Of a stretch of 64,000 bases of DNA, positions 27,401 through 35,432 are shown piece by piece. Under the pieces are notes generated by a model. The model was given only the letters and a program-made list of their open reading frames with translations. It made no database searches and was not told the origin of the DNA. The position numbers and the translations under genes are program-made. Positions within the stretch are counted from its first letter, which is position 1. The number at the start of each line of letters is the position of its first letter. The stretch is from assembly GCA_040007395.1 (NCBI GenBank), contig JBDTVG010000098.1, positions 55,107 to 119,106 of the forward strand, in the 5' to 3' direction. This DNA is from DATGFK01 sp040007395 (GTDB taxonomy: Bacteria; Chloroflexota; Anaerolineae; Aggregatilineales; UBA2796).

Positions 27401-27940
27401 ATCTACGCTTATGGCGGCTTGGCTCCCTACTACTTGAAGTGCGATGAACCGGAGCGTGCGCTAGAAGCCGTGCGTCAGGTCAAAACGTTGATCAGCGGAT
27501 CGCTGCCGACGACACATTATTCATTGATGGGTTATGCGGGTGCTGCCAACGCCATCCTCGCGTTGTACGAATACAGCGATGTTGCCGACCAAGCCACGTT
27601 GCGCCAGCTTGCCTACCAGATGAGTCGAGCGCTGCATAACTTCGCGCTGATTTTCCCAGTGGCGCAGCCCTATGCGTGGCGGGTGCAGGGCGTTTATTCA
27701 TGGTTGGCGGGCAATCTGCCGAAGGCGCACAAGGCGTGGGCAAAAGCACTGCACCATGCTCAACGGCTTAACATCCCCTACGAAGAAGGCTTGACCCACT
27801 ACGAGATCGGGCGACATCTCGATCTACAGGATGCTGCCCGTCAAAGCCATCTGACCGCCGCCTGTGAGATTTTCCAACGCCTCGGAGTCACCGACGATCT
27901 GGCACGGGCGCAAGCAGCCCTAGAATCGAAACCCGATTAG
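24404..27940 (+). CDS. Ser/Thr protein kinase with AAA ATPase and TPR-like helical region
   Basis: A 1178-residue cytoplasmic protein starting with GTG. Residues about 15-275 are a Hanks-type kinase: glycine loop GAGGMGSVF, VALKRV lysine, HRDLKPGN catalytic loop, DFGLS and TAGTLAYIAPE. Residues about 290-560 are an AAA-type ATPase with Walker A GGESGIGKSR and Walker B LMVILEDLHWA. The remaining 600 residues are helical repeats of TPR type. No membrane segment, receptor domain or DNA-binding domain is seen. The layout resembles large regulator kinases of filamentous and multicellular bacteria. It has a near-consensus promoter at 24332 and is convergent with a full-length paralogue at 28215. 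Targets are unknown. Confidence 0.9.
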   Translation: MAVITNAPAQIIGKRYKLLDQLGAGGMGSVFRATDRLSGDRVALKRVLAPTEHLIFSSYTTSAADLRLLLAQEFQTLASLHHPNIIGVLDFGFDEDRQPYFTMDLLNDVMSISQASSDQPLEVQIAFLAQVLRALEYLHRRGILHRDLKPGNILVQNGQVKVLDFGLSIKAGQGKDSLGTAGTLAYIAPELLEGNPSTIASDLYAVGMIAYEVLAGHHPFNTDNLSQLINQIVSVSPDVESIGLDDGLTTILARLLAKHPDDRFPNAADVIAALNEASPQSLPAETSATRESFLQAARLVGRDAELAQLSSVLAEAIDGEGSVWLIGGESGIGKSRLIDELSTLALVRGVSVARGQAISEGGGLYYIWRPILRWLCLSVELSDLEAGVLKPLIPDLEALLDRSIPDAPPLGPHATQDRLFSEIEDIFRRHDGSLMVILEDLHWATEDLELLGRLQRIVENLPILFVGTYRDDEQPDIPHKLPGAGTLKLTPLSNESIAQLSESMLGPGGGQPAVIDLLTRETEGNIFFLVEVVRALAEEAGQLDQIGKTTLPQRVFAGGIQNIVRRRLSRTPEKARPLLQAAAVLGRELDTDVLHVLDPNMDLEQWLTDCANAAVLTVLDGHWRFAHDKLRDGLLRELSPERSKELHRQAAEAILTVYPDAPAHYAMLAYHWNVAGNEDMERKYAALAGDYAMTTGAHHDAITFLERAMVLLGQDPDSRAQRGHLERLLSEAYSALGDLTAGKTHARQALILLGYPEPRTTVGLIGNIMRLMVGQAAYRFLPHRSGQNSQASDAIKLDATVAYERLAEAYYFDNATIPTAHSGLWTLNLAMEVSVATPELARASATSAMTFGLITMHPIARAYFRQAQRIARELKHLQSLCWVLVLDGVYHDGVAQWEPAVAALQEAIDTSRQIGDWQRLVEATLGMAWVRYYHGEFAQSAELMHDITVAARRSRSQQAVAWGLVGEAIAPMPIGYLEETDKLAAMDIDALLGEDRAMKIYAYGGLAPYYLKCDEPERALEAVRQVKTLISGSLPTTHYSLMGYAGAANAILALYEYSDVADQATLRQLAYQMSRALHNFALIFPVAQPYAWRVQGVYSWLAGNLPKAHKAWAKALHHAQRLNIPYEEGLTHYEIGRHLDLQDAARQSHLTAACEIFQRLGVTDDLARAQAALESKPD

Positions 27941-27948
27941 AATGCAAA

Positions 27949-27970
27949 AACGCCAGCCTAAGCTAGCGTT
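27949..27970. terminator. Weak hairpin after the first kinase gene
   Basis: AACGC-AGC pairs with GCT-GCGTT with one C/A mismatch and a 4-base loop; only scattered T follow. The rest of the gap 27941-28214 between the convergent kinase genes shows a short repeated GTAGTT motif near 28155-28180 and nothing else clear. Confidence 0.4.
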
Positions 27971-28214
27971 ATCGTTATACATCAAAAGAGGGATGCGGGG
28001 TGTCGTTGTGTTTACACGCCCGCACCTGCTAACCGGAGATACATAAGGGGCTGAGCAATCAGCGTTCAGATTACTACTCTAGTGGATTAGTTAAAGTAGT
28101 AACTTGATGAACCTGATAACAGTCTAGCGATGTTCAGCCGTCCGGTCTATTCGTAGTTCTACGTAGTTTTTTGGTAGTTTAGCCCGTAAGCGAAGCAAAA
28201 ATTGCGGTTAAGCA

Positions 28215-31200
28215 TTACGCTTGTGCCGTCTGCACCCGTGCCAAATCATAAACGGCATTAATCCGCTCGAAGATTTCGCCTGCTGCGGCGAGATGTTCCT
28301 GCCGCTGCGGATCGCTCGGATCGAGATGGCGGCCTAGCTCATAGTGTGCCAACCCCTGTTCATAAGGCATCGCCAGCTTCACCGCCCGTTCAAGACTGCT
28401 CTGCCATGTTGTGATCGCATGGGTGTGTTTACCACTGAACCATTCGTACAACCCGCCATAGAGCAGATCGCGTGGCACTGCGAATGGAAAAAGTCGGGCA
28501 AACTTGTGAAGCGCAGCGCAGGCTTGCTGTGCTTGCTGCAAGATTTTCTGGCGCTCGGCAGGCGGCACATCCGATCCCGATTCGTACAGTTCGAGATAGG
28601 TTTGCGCCAAAGTGCTGTAGCCGGAAAAGTAGTACAACACGCTGCCCTGCGATTTCAGGGCGATGGCTAACGCCTGATCAGCAAATTGCATGGCACGCTG
28701 ACGATTGCCTTGCCACAGGTAGGCGAGGGCAAGTGGTCCGTAAACGTTTAGGGCATCGCCGCCGGGGGTCTTACTCCCCAACGCTTCGATGGTCTGGCTT
28801 ACTGCGTTTTCCAGCGTCTCAACGGCTTCGTCGGCGTTGCCTGTTCGCAGCAGCCCACTGCCAGATTCGGCAAGCGTCAAGATCGCCAATTGACTATCGC
28901 CGCGTCGTCGTGACCGTTGGCTGGTGTAGATATGCCCCTGAATGCTTTCAGCGAAGTTGCCGATAAAGAGATTCAAAGTTGCCAACAGCCCAATACTCGT
29001 ATCGGCGCGGCGCAAGAAGCCAAGCCTGTTTAGCCCTTCCGCCGATCCGATAAACTGCGGGCGGGCTTCGTCCCAGTTGCCGATCCCTAGATTGTACAGC
29101 GCCATGTTTTGCAGTACTCGCGCTGACGCATAGGGATCGTTGACCAACTGGGCGGTCGCCAGTCCTTTCGGGCCATAGACTCGTGCTAGGGCGTGCAGTG
29201 ATGCGGAACCACTGACCAGCGCTAGCCCTGAATAGCCAATCGCCAGTTCGGGCGAGGGGCCAGCGCTCTCGGCAAGATTCAGGCCGCTCAACACTTCGTG
29301 CAGCGTAGCAAGTACCTGATCGAGGCTGTACGACATAACCGCCGATAGTTCATAGATCCGTGCGCCTTCGAGCAGAATTTCGCGCTGGTCAGGCCGCCGA
29401 CCTACAAACAGCATCGGCAAGAATCGATGCGCCATTTGACGCAGCACTTGCGCCAGCAAACTGAGGGTTATGCCCGACGGCGTAGTCACTACAGGCAGTC
29501 CGAGCCAGCGCAGCGCTTCCCGCAGGTGAACCAGACCATCGGCAAATGCGCCGTAGCCGTTATAGGCTTCACCGATTTGGCGTTCCCAATGGGAGCGTTG
29601 AATCCGGGTTTCTTGCGAAGGGGATTCGGGGTGAAGCTGGACATCCAACACTAACGCTCGACTCAGCAAGCGTACCGCCTCTTGATTCGCACCACTCCGC
29701 AGCGATTGTGTCCCCGCCTGTGCTGCGTAATAGGCTTCTTTGGTCGTATCTCCGGCGGCATTCCAATGGTAGGCTAGTACGGAAGCCTGTTCATCGGTAT
29801 GTGGGTAAGCGGATTCAATCGCCAGCGCGACCTGTTTATGCAGCGCTTGCCGTCGTTCAGGCGTTAACGTTGCCAGCGACGCTGCCCGCAGCTTGTCATG
29901 GTCAAACTGCCAACGGCCTTCCTGAAGCTCCAACACGGCAACACTGGCACAATCGCTCAACCACTGATCAACGTTAATTGAACCGGACAGCGCCTCAATG
30001 ACCCGCAGATCAAGCTGCCGTCCAGCGACTGCCGCTGCTTCTAACAGAGGACGATGCGACTCAGGGATGCGCTCTAGGCGGCGTTCAACAATGCGCTTGA
30101 TCCCCCCGGCGAAGATATTGGCGGGCAAAGTCACTTTGCCAATATCCTCTAATTGTCCGGCTTCTTCTGCCAGCGCCCGCACGACCTCAACTAGAAAGTA
30201 GACGTTGCCCTCGGTCTGGCGCATGAGCCAATCGACGATTTGTTCCTCGCGCCCCGCGTTACCCAACATCGACTCGCTAAGTTCCGCGATGCCCTGTTCG
30301 GTTAGCCGTTTAAGGGTCAGCTTATGTGCGTCGGGGAGTGCAGAGGGTAGGTCGGGCTTTTCGTCATCGCGATAGCTACCGATGAACAGCAGCGGCAAGC
30401 CATGCACAAAGGTGTTGAGTCGTACCAGCACATCTAGACTTTCTGTTGCCCACTGCAAATCTTCCAGAATAATCAGAGTGGGCTGCTGCTGCTTTTGAAA
30501 CATGCCTTCGATCACGGATAGCAGGCGATCTTGGGAAGCCTGTGAATCGAGTTGGGGCATATCTGGCACAGTACGCCCCAACAGCATTCCCAGATCGGGA
30601 ACCAGTGCTTTGAGCGCACTGGCTTCTGAGTCGCTGAGATCGACTAGCAGTGCCAACCAGCGCAGCGCATCACGCCACATCTGATAGGGCAGTCCGCCCT
30701 CGCTGATCCCCTGACCGCGCAGCACCAATACGCCCTGCACCAAAGCTGCCGCTCGCAGTTCGTCCAGCAGCCGCGATTTGCCGACTCCACTTTCGCCGCC
30801 GATCAGCCATGTGCTACCCTCGCCTTGACTAGCTTGCTTGAGCGCACCAACTAACTGTGTCAATTCCGTCTTGCGTCCGACAAAGCGTGCTGCCTGCAAA
30901 AAGCTCTCGCGGATCGCGACACTTTCCTGTGGCGGTTCTACCTCGGCAGCCCGACATAAATCTACGATCACGTCGCGGGCGTTGGTGTACCGATCCACCG
31001 GCGTTTTGACCAGCAGTCGACTCAAGACAGGTACAAACGCTGGGTCGATCTCCGACAGATCCGGCTCGGTATGGGCAATATCTTCGATGAGTTGGGTCAA
31101 ATGATGCACATCAAAGGGATGTCGCCCTGCCAGAAGTTCGTAAGCCATCATGCCCACTGCGTAAAGATCCGAGGCGGGGCTAGGTCGCGCATCTAACAGC

Positions 31201-31766
31201 ACTTCAGGAGCCATATAGGCTAACGTCCCGACAGGCATATCCATATTAGTGGTGTCAGTATGGATCACCGCTAGCCCAAAGTCCAACACTTTGACCTGCC
31301 CCTGCATGACCAACACATTGCCCGGTTTGAGATCGCGGTGCAAAATGCCACGCCGATGCAGGTAGGCCAGCGCCTCAAGCATCTGCACCAGCAGGTCGAT
31401 CTGGGTTTGTAGGGGCTGTTTGGCTCCGGCGGTGAGGAACTGGAGATGATATTCGAGCAGAGTCATCGTGAAATACGGCTGATGTTCATCGTCGAAGCCG
31501 TAATCCAACACGCTGATAATATTGGGGTGACGCAGCGAGGCAAGCGTTTGGAATTCTTGAGCCAATGCAAGGCGGGCATCGTTGGTGTCGCTGGGGTGTG
31601 ACCCAAAGATGAGATCCTGAGCGCGGGTTGTCACCCGTTTGAGCGCTACCGTTAGCCCAGTTAGGAGATCGTCTGCGCGGTAGACGACCCCCATACCACC
31701 CTGACCGATTTGTTCAATCAGGCGATAACGCCGCCCAATGAGTGGAAGTGGTGAAGCGTTCGACAT
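28215..31766 (-). CDS. Ser/Thr protein kinase with AAA ATPase and TPR-like helical region (paralogue)
   Basis: An 1183-residue paralogue of the 24404 gene with the same architecture along its whole length. Kinase motifs are GQGGMGVVYRA, VALKRV, HRDLKPGN, DFGLA and VGTLAYMAPE. The ATPase has GGESGVGKSR and LIILEDLQWA, and a following IGSYRDDEKPDLP block shared with the paralogue. The C-terminal 600 residues are helical repeats and have diverged most. There is no membrane segment. The two genes face each other across 274 bp, so they do not share a promoter. The DEAD-box helicase gene lies 48 bp upstream on the same strand and may read into it. Targets are unknown. Confidence 0.9.
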   Translation of the reverse strand: MSNASPLPLIGRRYRLIEQIGQGGMGVVYRADDLLTGLTVALKRVTTRAQDLIFGSHPSDTNDARLALAQEFQTLASLRHPNIISVLDYGFDDEHQPYFTMTLLEYHLQFLTAGAKQPLQTQIDLLVQMLEALAYLHRRGILHRDLKPGNVLVMQGQVKVLDFGLAVIHTDTTNMDMPVGTLAYMAPEVLLDARPSPASDLYAVGMMAYELLAGRHPFDVHHLTQLIEDIAHTEPDLSEIDPAFVPVLSRLLVKTPVDRYTNARDVIVDLCRAAEVEPPQESVAIRESFLQAARFVGRKTELTQLVGALKQASQGEGSTWLIGGESGVGKSRLLDELRAAALVQGVLVLRGQGISEGGLPYQMWRDALRWLALLVDLSDSEASALKALVPDLGMLLGRTVPDMPQLDSQASQDRLLSVIEGMFQKQQQPTLIILEDLQWATESLDVLVRLNTFVHGLPLLFIGSYRDDEKPDLPSALPDAHKLTLKRLTEQGIAELSESMLGNAGREEQIVDWLMRQTEGNVYFLVEVVRALAEEAGQLEDIGKVTLPANIFAGGIKRIVERRLERIPESHRPLLEAAAVAGRQLDLRVIEALSGSINVDQWLSDCASVAVLELQEGRWQFDHDKLRAASLATLTPERRQALHKQVALAIESAYPHTDEQASVLAYHWNAAGDTTKEAYYAAQAGTQSLRSGANQEAVRLLSRALVLDVQLHPESPSQETRIQRSHWERQIGEAYNGYGAFADGLVHLREALRWLGLPVVTTPSGITLSLLAQVLRQMAHRFLPMLFVGRRPDQREILLEGARIYELSAVMSYSLDQVLATLHEVLSGLNLAESAGPSPELAIGYSGLALVSGSASLHALARVYGPKGLATAQLVNDPYASARVLQNMALYNLGIGNWDEARPQFIGSAEGLNRLGFLRRADTSIGLLATLNLFIGNFAESIQGHIYTSQRSRRRGDSQLAILTLAESGSGLLRTGNADEAVETLENAVSQTIEALGSKTPGGDALNVYGPLALAYLWQGNRQRAMQFADQALAIALKSQGSVLYYFSGYSTLAQTYLELYESGSDVPPAERQKILQQAQQACAALHKFARLFPFAVPRDLLYGGLYEWFSGKHTHAITTWQSSLERAVKLAMPYEQGLAHYELGRHLDPSDPQRQEHLAAAGEIFERINAVYDLARVQTAQA

Positions 31767-31814
31767 CGCGCCCCTCAGTTAGCCGAGCATGTAGGATATA
31801 CCTATATAGTACCC

Positions 31815-33221
31815 CTAATTGCCGCGTTGAGCCTTCACCGCTTGCGGCTGCGGGCGACGATTTTGATTGCCCGATCCGTTTTGCCCACCCTGACTGTTGT
31901 TGCCATTGCTGCTATTGCCGTTACTATTGCCATTCCGAGTGGTGGAATTGGGGCGATGATTACGGTAATTGCCACTTGGGCCATTGCTCCGCGGCACAGA
32001 ATTAGCGGGTCGCGGCGTGGACTGGACAGGGCCACGACCCCCACCACGCGGTTCAAGATTGGTGGGTGGCGGCGGCGCAATCTTCGAGGCGTAGGGATAG
32101 TTAACGGCTACCGGGATGTGCATTTTGATCAGCCGTTCAATATCGATCAGGTAGGCGCGTTCCTCCACATCACAGAACGAGAACGCCGCCCCCGATGCAC
32201 CCGCCCGACCCGTGCGTCCAATGCGATGCACGTAGCTTTCTGGCTCGTTGGGCAGATCGTAGTTGATGACGTGGGTAATATTGTCCACATCAATCCCGCG
32301 TGCAGCGATGTCCGTCGCGACCAACACACGAGTCGTCCCAGCTTTGAAGTTCGCTAGAGCACGTTCGCGAGCCGACTGCGACTTGTTGCCGTGAATGGCT
32401 TCCGCGTGAACCGGATTACGGCTTAACTCCAACTGGCGCACGACTTTGTTTGCGCCGTGTTTGGTGCGGGTAAAGACCAGCACCCGCTTGATCGACTGAT
32501 CGCGCAGTAGATGTTCCAGCAAGGCGGGCTTATCGGACTTCTCGACAAAGTATACCGACTGCTGAATGGTTTCAACGGTAGAGGCCACAGGCGTAACTGC
32601 CACACTGACTGGATCGTGCAGGATGCTGTTGGCGAGATCCAGAATATCGGCGGGCATGGTTGCCGAGAAAAATAGCGTTTGCCGCTTGACGGGGATCACC
32701 TTGATAATACGTCGCACATCATGGATAAAGCCCATATCCAACATTCGATCCGCTTCGTCCAGTACCAGCACTTCCAGCCGATCCAGTTTGACAAAGCCTT
32801 GCGAAATCAGGTCTAGCAAACGTCCCGGCGTGGCAACCAGAATATCCACGCCGCGTCGGATGCGGTCTATTTGTGGGTTCTGGTTGACTCCGCCAAAGAC
32901 GGTAGCCTGCTTCATGCCAGTATGTCGTCCGTAGGTGTCGAAGCTCTCCCCGATCTGGGAGGCCAGTTCGCGAGTGGGCGAAAGCACTAGGACGCGGATC
33001 GGTAAATTGCCCTGTGGGCGTGGAGCCGCTACGAGCCGTTGGAGGATCGGCAGCGCGAACGCCGCCGTTTTGCCAGTGCCGGTCTGGGCGCAGCCGAGCA
33101 GGTCACGACCTGCCAGTACATGCGGAATAGCTTGGGCTTGAATAGGGCTGGGTTCGGTATAGCCTTCGGCACGTACTGCACGCAGCAGCGGCTCGATAAG
33201 CTTTAGTTCTTCAAATTGCAT
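31815..33221 (-). CDS. DEAD-box RNA helicase, RhlE-like
   Basis: A 468-residue ATP-dependent RNA helicase. Motifs in order: Q motif (PSPIQAQAIP), Walker A AQTGTGKT, PTRELASQ, DEAD, SAT, then the second RecA domain with VLVFTRTKHGA, VATDIAARGID and HRIGRTGRAG. The core ends near residue 380. The last 85 residues are low-complexity, rich in Asn, Gly, Arg and Ser, typical of RNA-binding or phase-separating tails of cold-shock helicases. The family acts in ribosome assembly, mRNA turnover and cold adaptation. It is followed by the second kinase gene after 48 bp. Confidence 0.92.
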   Translation of the reverse strand: MQFEELKLIEPLLRAVRAEGYTEPSPIQAQAIPHVLAGRDLLGCAQTGTGKTAAFALPILQRLVAAPRPQGNLPIRVLVLSPTRELASQIGESFDTYGRHTGMKQATVFGGVNQNPQIDRIRRGVDILVATPGRLLDLISQGFVKLDRLEVLVLDEADRMLDMGFIHDVRRIIKVIPVKRQTLFFSATMPADILDLANSILHDPVSVAVTPVASTVETIQQSVYFVEKSDKPALLEHLLRDQSIKRVLVFTRTKHGANKVVRQLELSRNPVHAEAIHGNKSQSARERALANFKAGTTRVLVATDIAARGIDVDNITHVINYDLPNEPESYVHRIGRTGRAGASGAAFSFCDVEERAYLIDIERLIKMHIPVAVNYPYASKIAPPPPTNLEPRGGGRGPVQSTPRPANSVPRSNGPSGNYRNHRPNSTTRNGNSNGNSSNGNNSQGGQNGSGNQNRRPQPQAVKAQRGN

Positions 33222-33365
33222 CAGAAATTCTCGTTAATCGGGTAGATAGAAAAGGATCGTTGTGGGTGTCACACGATAGCAGACACTTTATCATAGCAGA
33301 AAAATGGCGCGAGCGTGAGGGCGAATCTGGCAAGCAGCAACGTATCGGATCAAATCAAATCAAAC

Positions 33366-33400
33366 AACAAGTTCAATTCTTACATAGAATTGAACTTGTT
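33366..33400 (-). terminator. Terminator of the glycan cluster
   Basis: A perfect 15-bp stem (arms 33366-33380 and 33386-33400, loop TACAT) lies 63 bp past the last cluster gene. On the minus strand it is followed by T-rich sequence. It separates the cluster from the helicase gene. Confidence 0.75.
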
Positions 33401-33462
33401 TTACAAAGCTAGACACTAGCGATTTAGGCTCGTATTTTAAGGTCGAACATCAAACACATATT

Positions 33463-34050
33463 CTACTCGAACAGCGCTAGGAATGTGTGGAACATGATTA
33501 CGATGTCGCCCCACAAACTAGGATGCCGCGCATATTCCATATCGATTGCCAACTTGGCCGGCATGACTTCGTTGATATACTGCTTTTCCCAGTCATCGCC
33601 GGAAAGCATCGATTCTTCGTGGCGGTAACGCAGACTTGCCAAACTGGTGATTCCCGGCGCGACGTTGAGTACCGCCCGCTGTTCGGGAGTGTACATCGCC
33701 ACATAGCGCGGATCTTCGGGGCGTGGTCCGACAAAGCTCATCTCGCCTTTGAGAACGTTGAGCAACTGCGGGAACTCGTCTAGCTTGGTGCGCCGCAAAA
33801 TGCGCCCGATTGGGGTAACACGCGGATCGCCAGAGACGGTTACGCCGGGGCCGCGTTTGTCGGCATCGACGACCATGCTCCTAAATTTATAGATCTTAAG
33901 TGGTTCGCCGCCGCGTCCAACCCGTTTGGCCCCGTAGAGGATGGGGCCGGGAGAGTTTAGCTTGATCGCCAGCGCAATGATCAGCAGCACTGGCGAGAGC
34001 ACGATCAACGCACTGGCACTGACGATGATGTCAAAGGCGCGTTTAAGCAT
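33463..34050 (-). CDS. Phosphoglycosyl transferase, PglC-like (bacterial sugar transferase)
   Basis: A 195-residue monotopic phosphoglycosyl transferase. It starts lipid-linked glycan assembly by moving a sugar phosphate from a UDP-sugar to undecaprenyl phosphate at the membrane. The N-terminal re-entrant helix (about 8-30), KIYKFRSM, RRTKLDEFPQLLNVLKGEMSFVGPRP in overlapping blocks, and the P.G.TSLASLRY segment are family marks; the Asp-Glu pair of the catalytic dyad is in TKLDEFP. It is PglC-sized rather than WbaP-sized. It is the last gene of the cluster, 3 bp after a DegT aminotransferase, which suggests an amino-sugar (bacillosamine-like) first residue. Confidence 0.88.
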   Translation of the reverse strand: MLKRAFDIIVSASALIVLSPVLLIIALAIKLNSPGPILYGAKRVGRGGEPLKIYKFRSMVVDADKRGPGVTVSGDPRVTPIGRILRRTKLDEFPQLLNVLKGEMSFVGPRPEDPRYVAMYTPEQRAVLNVAPGITSLASLRYRHEESMLSGDDWEKQYINEVMPAKLAIDMEYARHPSLWGDIVIMFHTFLALFE

Positions 34051-34053
34051 CAG

Positions 34054-35247
34054 TTAGCGCCTGAAGCAATCAACAATATTCGTTACAGCGTCGATCACGT
34101 CGTTCACATCCGTTTCGGAGAGCAGCGGATGCAGCGGCAGCGATACCGTCCGGCGATATTCGCGGTAGGCCACCGGGAAATCTTCGGCTTTCCACGAATA
34201 GGTATCGCGGAAATATGGGTGAATATGTACCGGGATAAAGTGGACACTTGATCCGATATTCCGCAGCTTGAGTTCCTCGATAAACCGCGCCCGGTCAATC
34301 ATCAGGCGATCCAGATTCAGGCGCAGCACATACAGGTGATGAGCGTGCTTGACGTTCGCCCGATTCGCCGGAGTCTGAAGCTCTGGAATGAGTGAGAAGG
34401 CGGCGTTGTACTTCGCGACGACTTCCTCACGGCGGGCTTGCAAGGTTGCCAACCGCTTGAGCTGTACAAGGCCAATCGCGGCCTGAATATCGGGCATATT
34501 GTACTTGAAACCCGGTGCAATCACTTCGTAGAACCATGAACCTTCGGCGCTGTAGCGTTTCCACGCATCGCGGCTCATGCCATGCAGACTCAAGATCCGC
34601 GCCTTCGCGATATTCTCCGGCGACCCAGTGAGCATCCCACCTTCGGCAGTAGTTAAATTCTTGGTCGCGTAAAAGCTGAACGCGGTAAAGTCGCCAATCG
34701 TGCCGACCATGCGCCCTTCAAAGGCGGCGGGCAGCGCGTGGGCAGCGTCTTCGATAACATACAGGCCATGCTTCTTGGCGAGTTCCATGACGCGACCCAT
34801 CTCGACAGGATGACCCGCGAAATGGACTGGGATAATCGCTTTGGTACGTGGTGTAATCTTCTCAGCAATACGATCTGGATCGATATTCAGCGTTTCGGGG
34901 TCAACGTCAGCAAGGATCGGAGTCGCCCGGACATGCTCGATCACACTGGCGGTAGAGACAAACGTCATCGGAGTGGTGATCACTTCATCGCCGGGGCCAA
35001 TGTCCAATGCTGCCAATGCCACATGCAAAGCGCTGGTGCATGAGTTCAGGGCTAGCGAACTTTGCCCACCGATATATTTGGTAAATTCTTCCTCAAACTG
35101 CTTCGCCTGTGGGCCAGTCGTGATCCAGTTGGAGCGCATGGTCGCGACGACTGCCGCGATCTCTTCTTCGGAAACGGAGGGTGGGGAAAATGGGAGAAAG
35201 TCGGCACGCGATATTTTCTGTAGTGGGCTTGTAATGTCAGTGGCCAT
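34054..35247 (-). CDS. DegT/DnrJ/EryC1/StrS family sugar aminotransferase
   Basis: A 397-residue PLP enzyme that aminates a keto sugar nucleotide. SNWITTGPQ near residue 40, DAAHALPA and the PLP lysine in SFYATKNLTTAEGGM are the family signatures, and GSSVHFIPVHIHPYF is the C-terminal active-site block. It is distinct from the PseC-like protein at 47026. Its place directly before the PglC-like gene suggests that it makes the 4-amino sugar used by that transferase, with the CapD-like dehydratase at 51416 supplying the 4-keto substrate, as PglF and PglE do. No PglD-type acetyltransferase is seen. Substrate is inferred. Confidence 0.87.
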   Translation of the reverse strand: MATDITSPLQKISRADFLPFSPPSVSEEEIAAVVATMRSNWITTGPQAKQFEEEFTKYIGGQSSLALNSCTSALHVALAALDIGPGDEVITTPMTFVSTASVIEHVRATPILADVDPETLNIDPDRIAEKITPRTKAIIPVHFAGHPVEMGRVMELAKKHGLYVIEDAAHALPAAFEGRMVGTIGDFTAFSFYATKNLTTAEGGMLTGSPENIAKARILSLHGMSRDAWKRYSAEGSWFYEVIAPGFKYNMPDIQAAIGLVQLKRLATLQARREEVVAKYNAAFSLIPELQTPANRANVKHAHHLYVLRLNLDRLMIDRARFIEELKLRNIGSSVHFIPVHIHPYFRDTYSWKAEDFPVAYREYRRTVSLPLHPLLSETDVNDVIDAVTNIVDCFRR

Positions 35248-35432
35248 GTATTATTTGTGGGTACTCAAAGCTGAGCACCGTTCCTTTCTCTGGGTAATGA
35301 TGCGATGTTCGATACGGCTTAGCTATCAGATAAAGGGAGCGTCTATAGGTAATGTTACGCCGGGATCATTACAACTAGCATTATCTGGCGGCTGCCCTTG
35401 CTGCCGCCTAAAGATTCTGCCTTACATATGCC

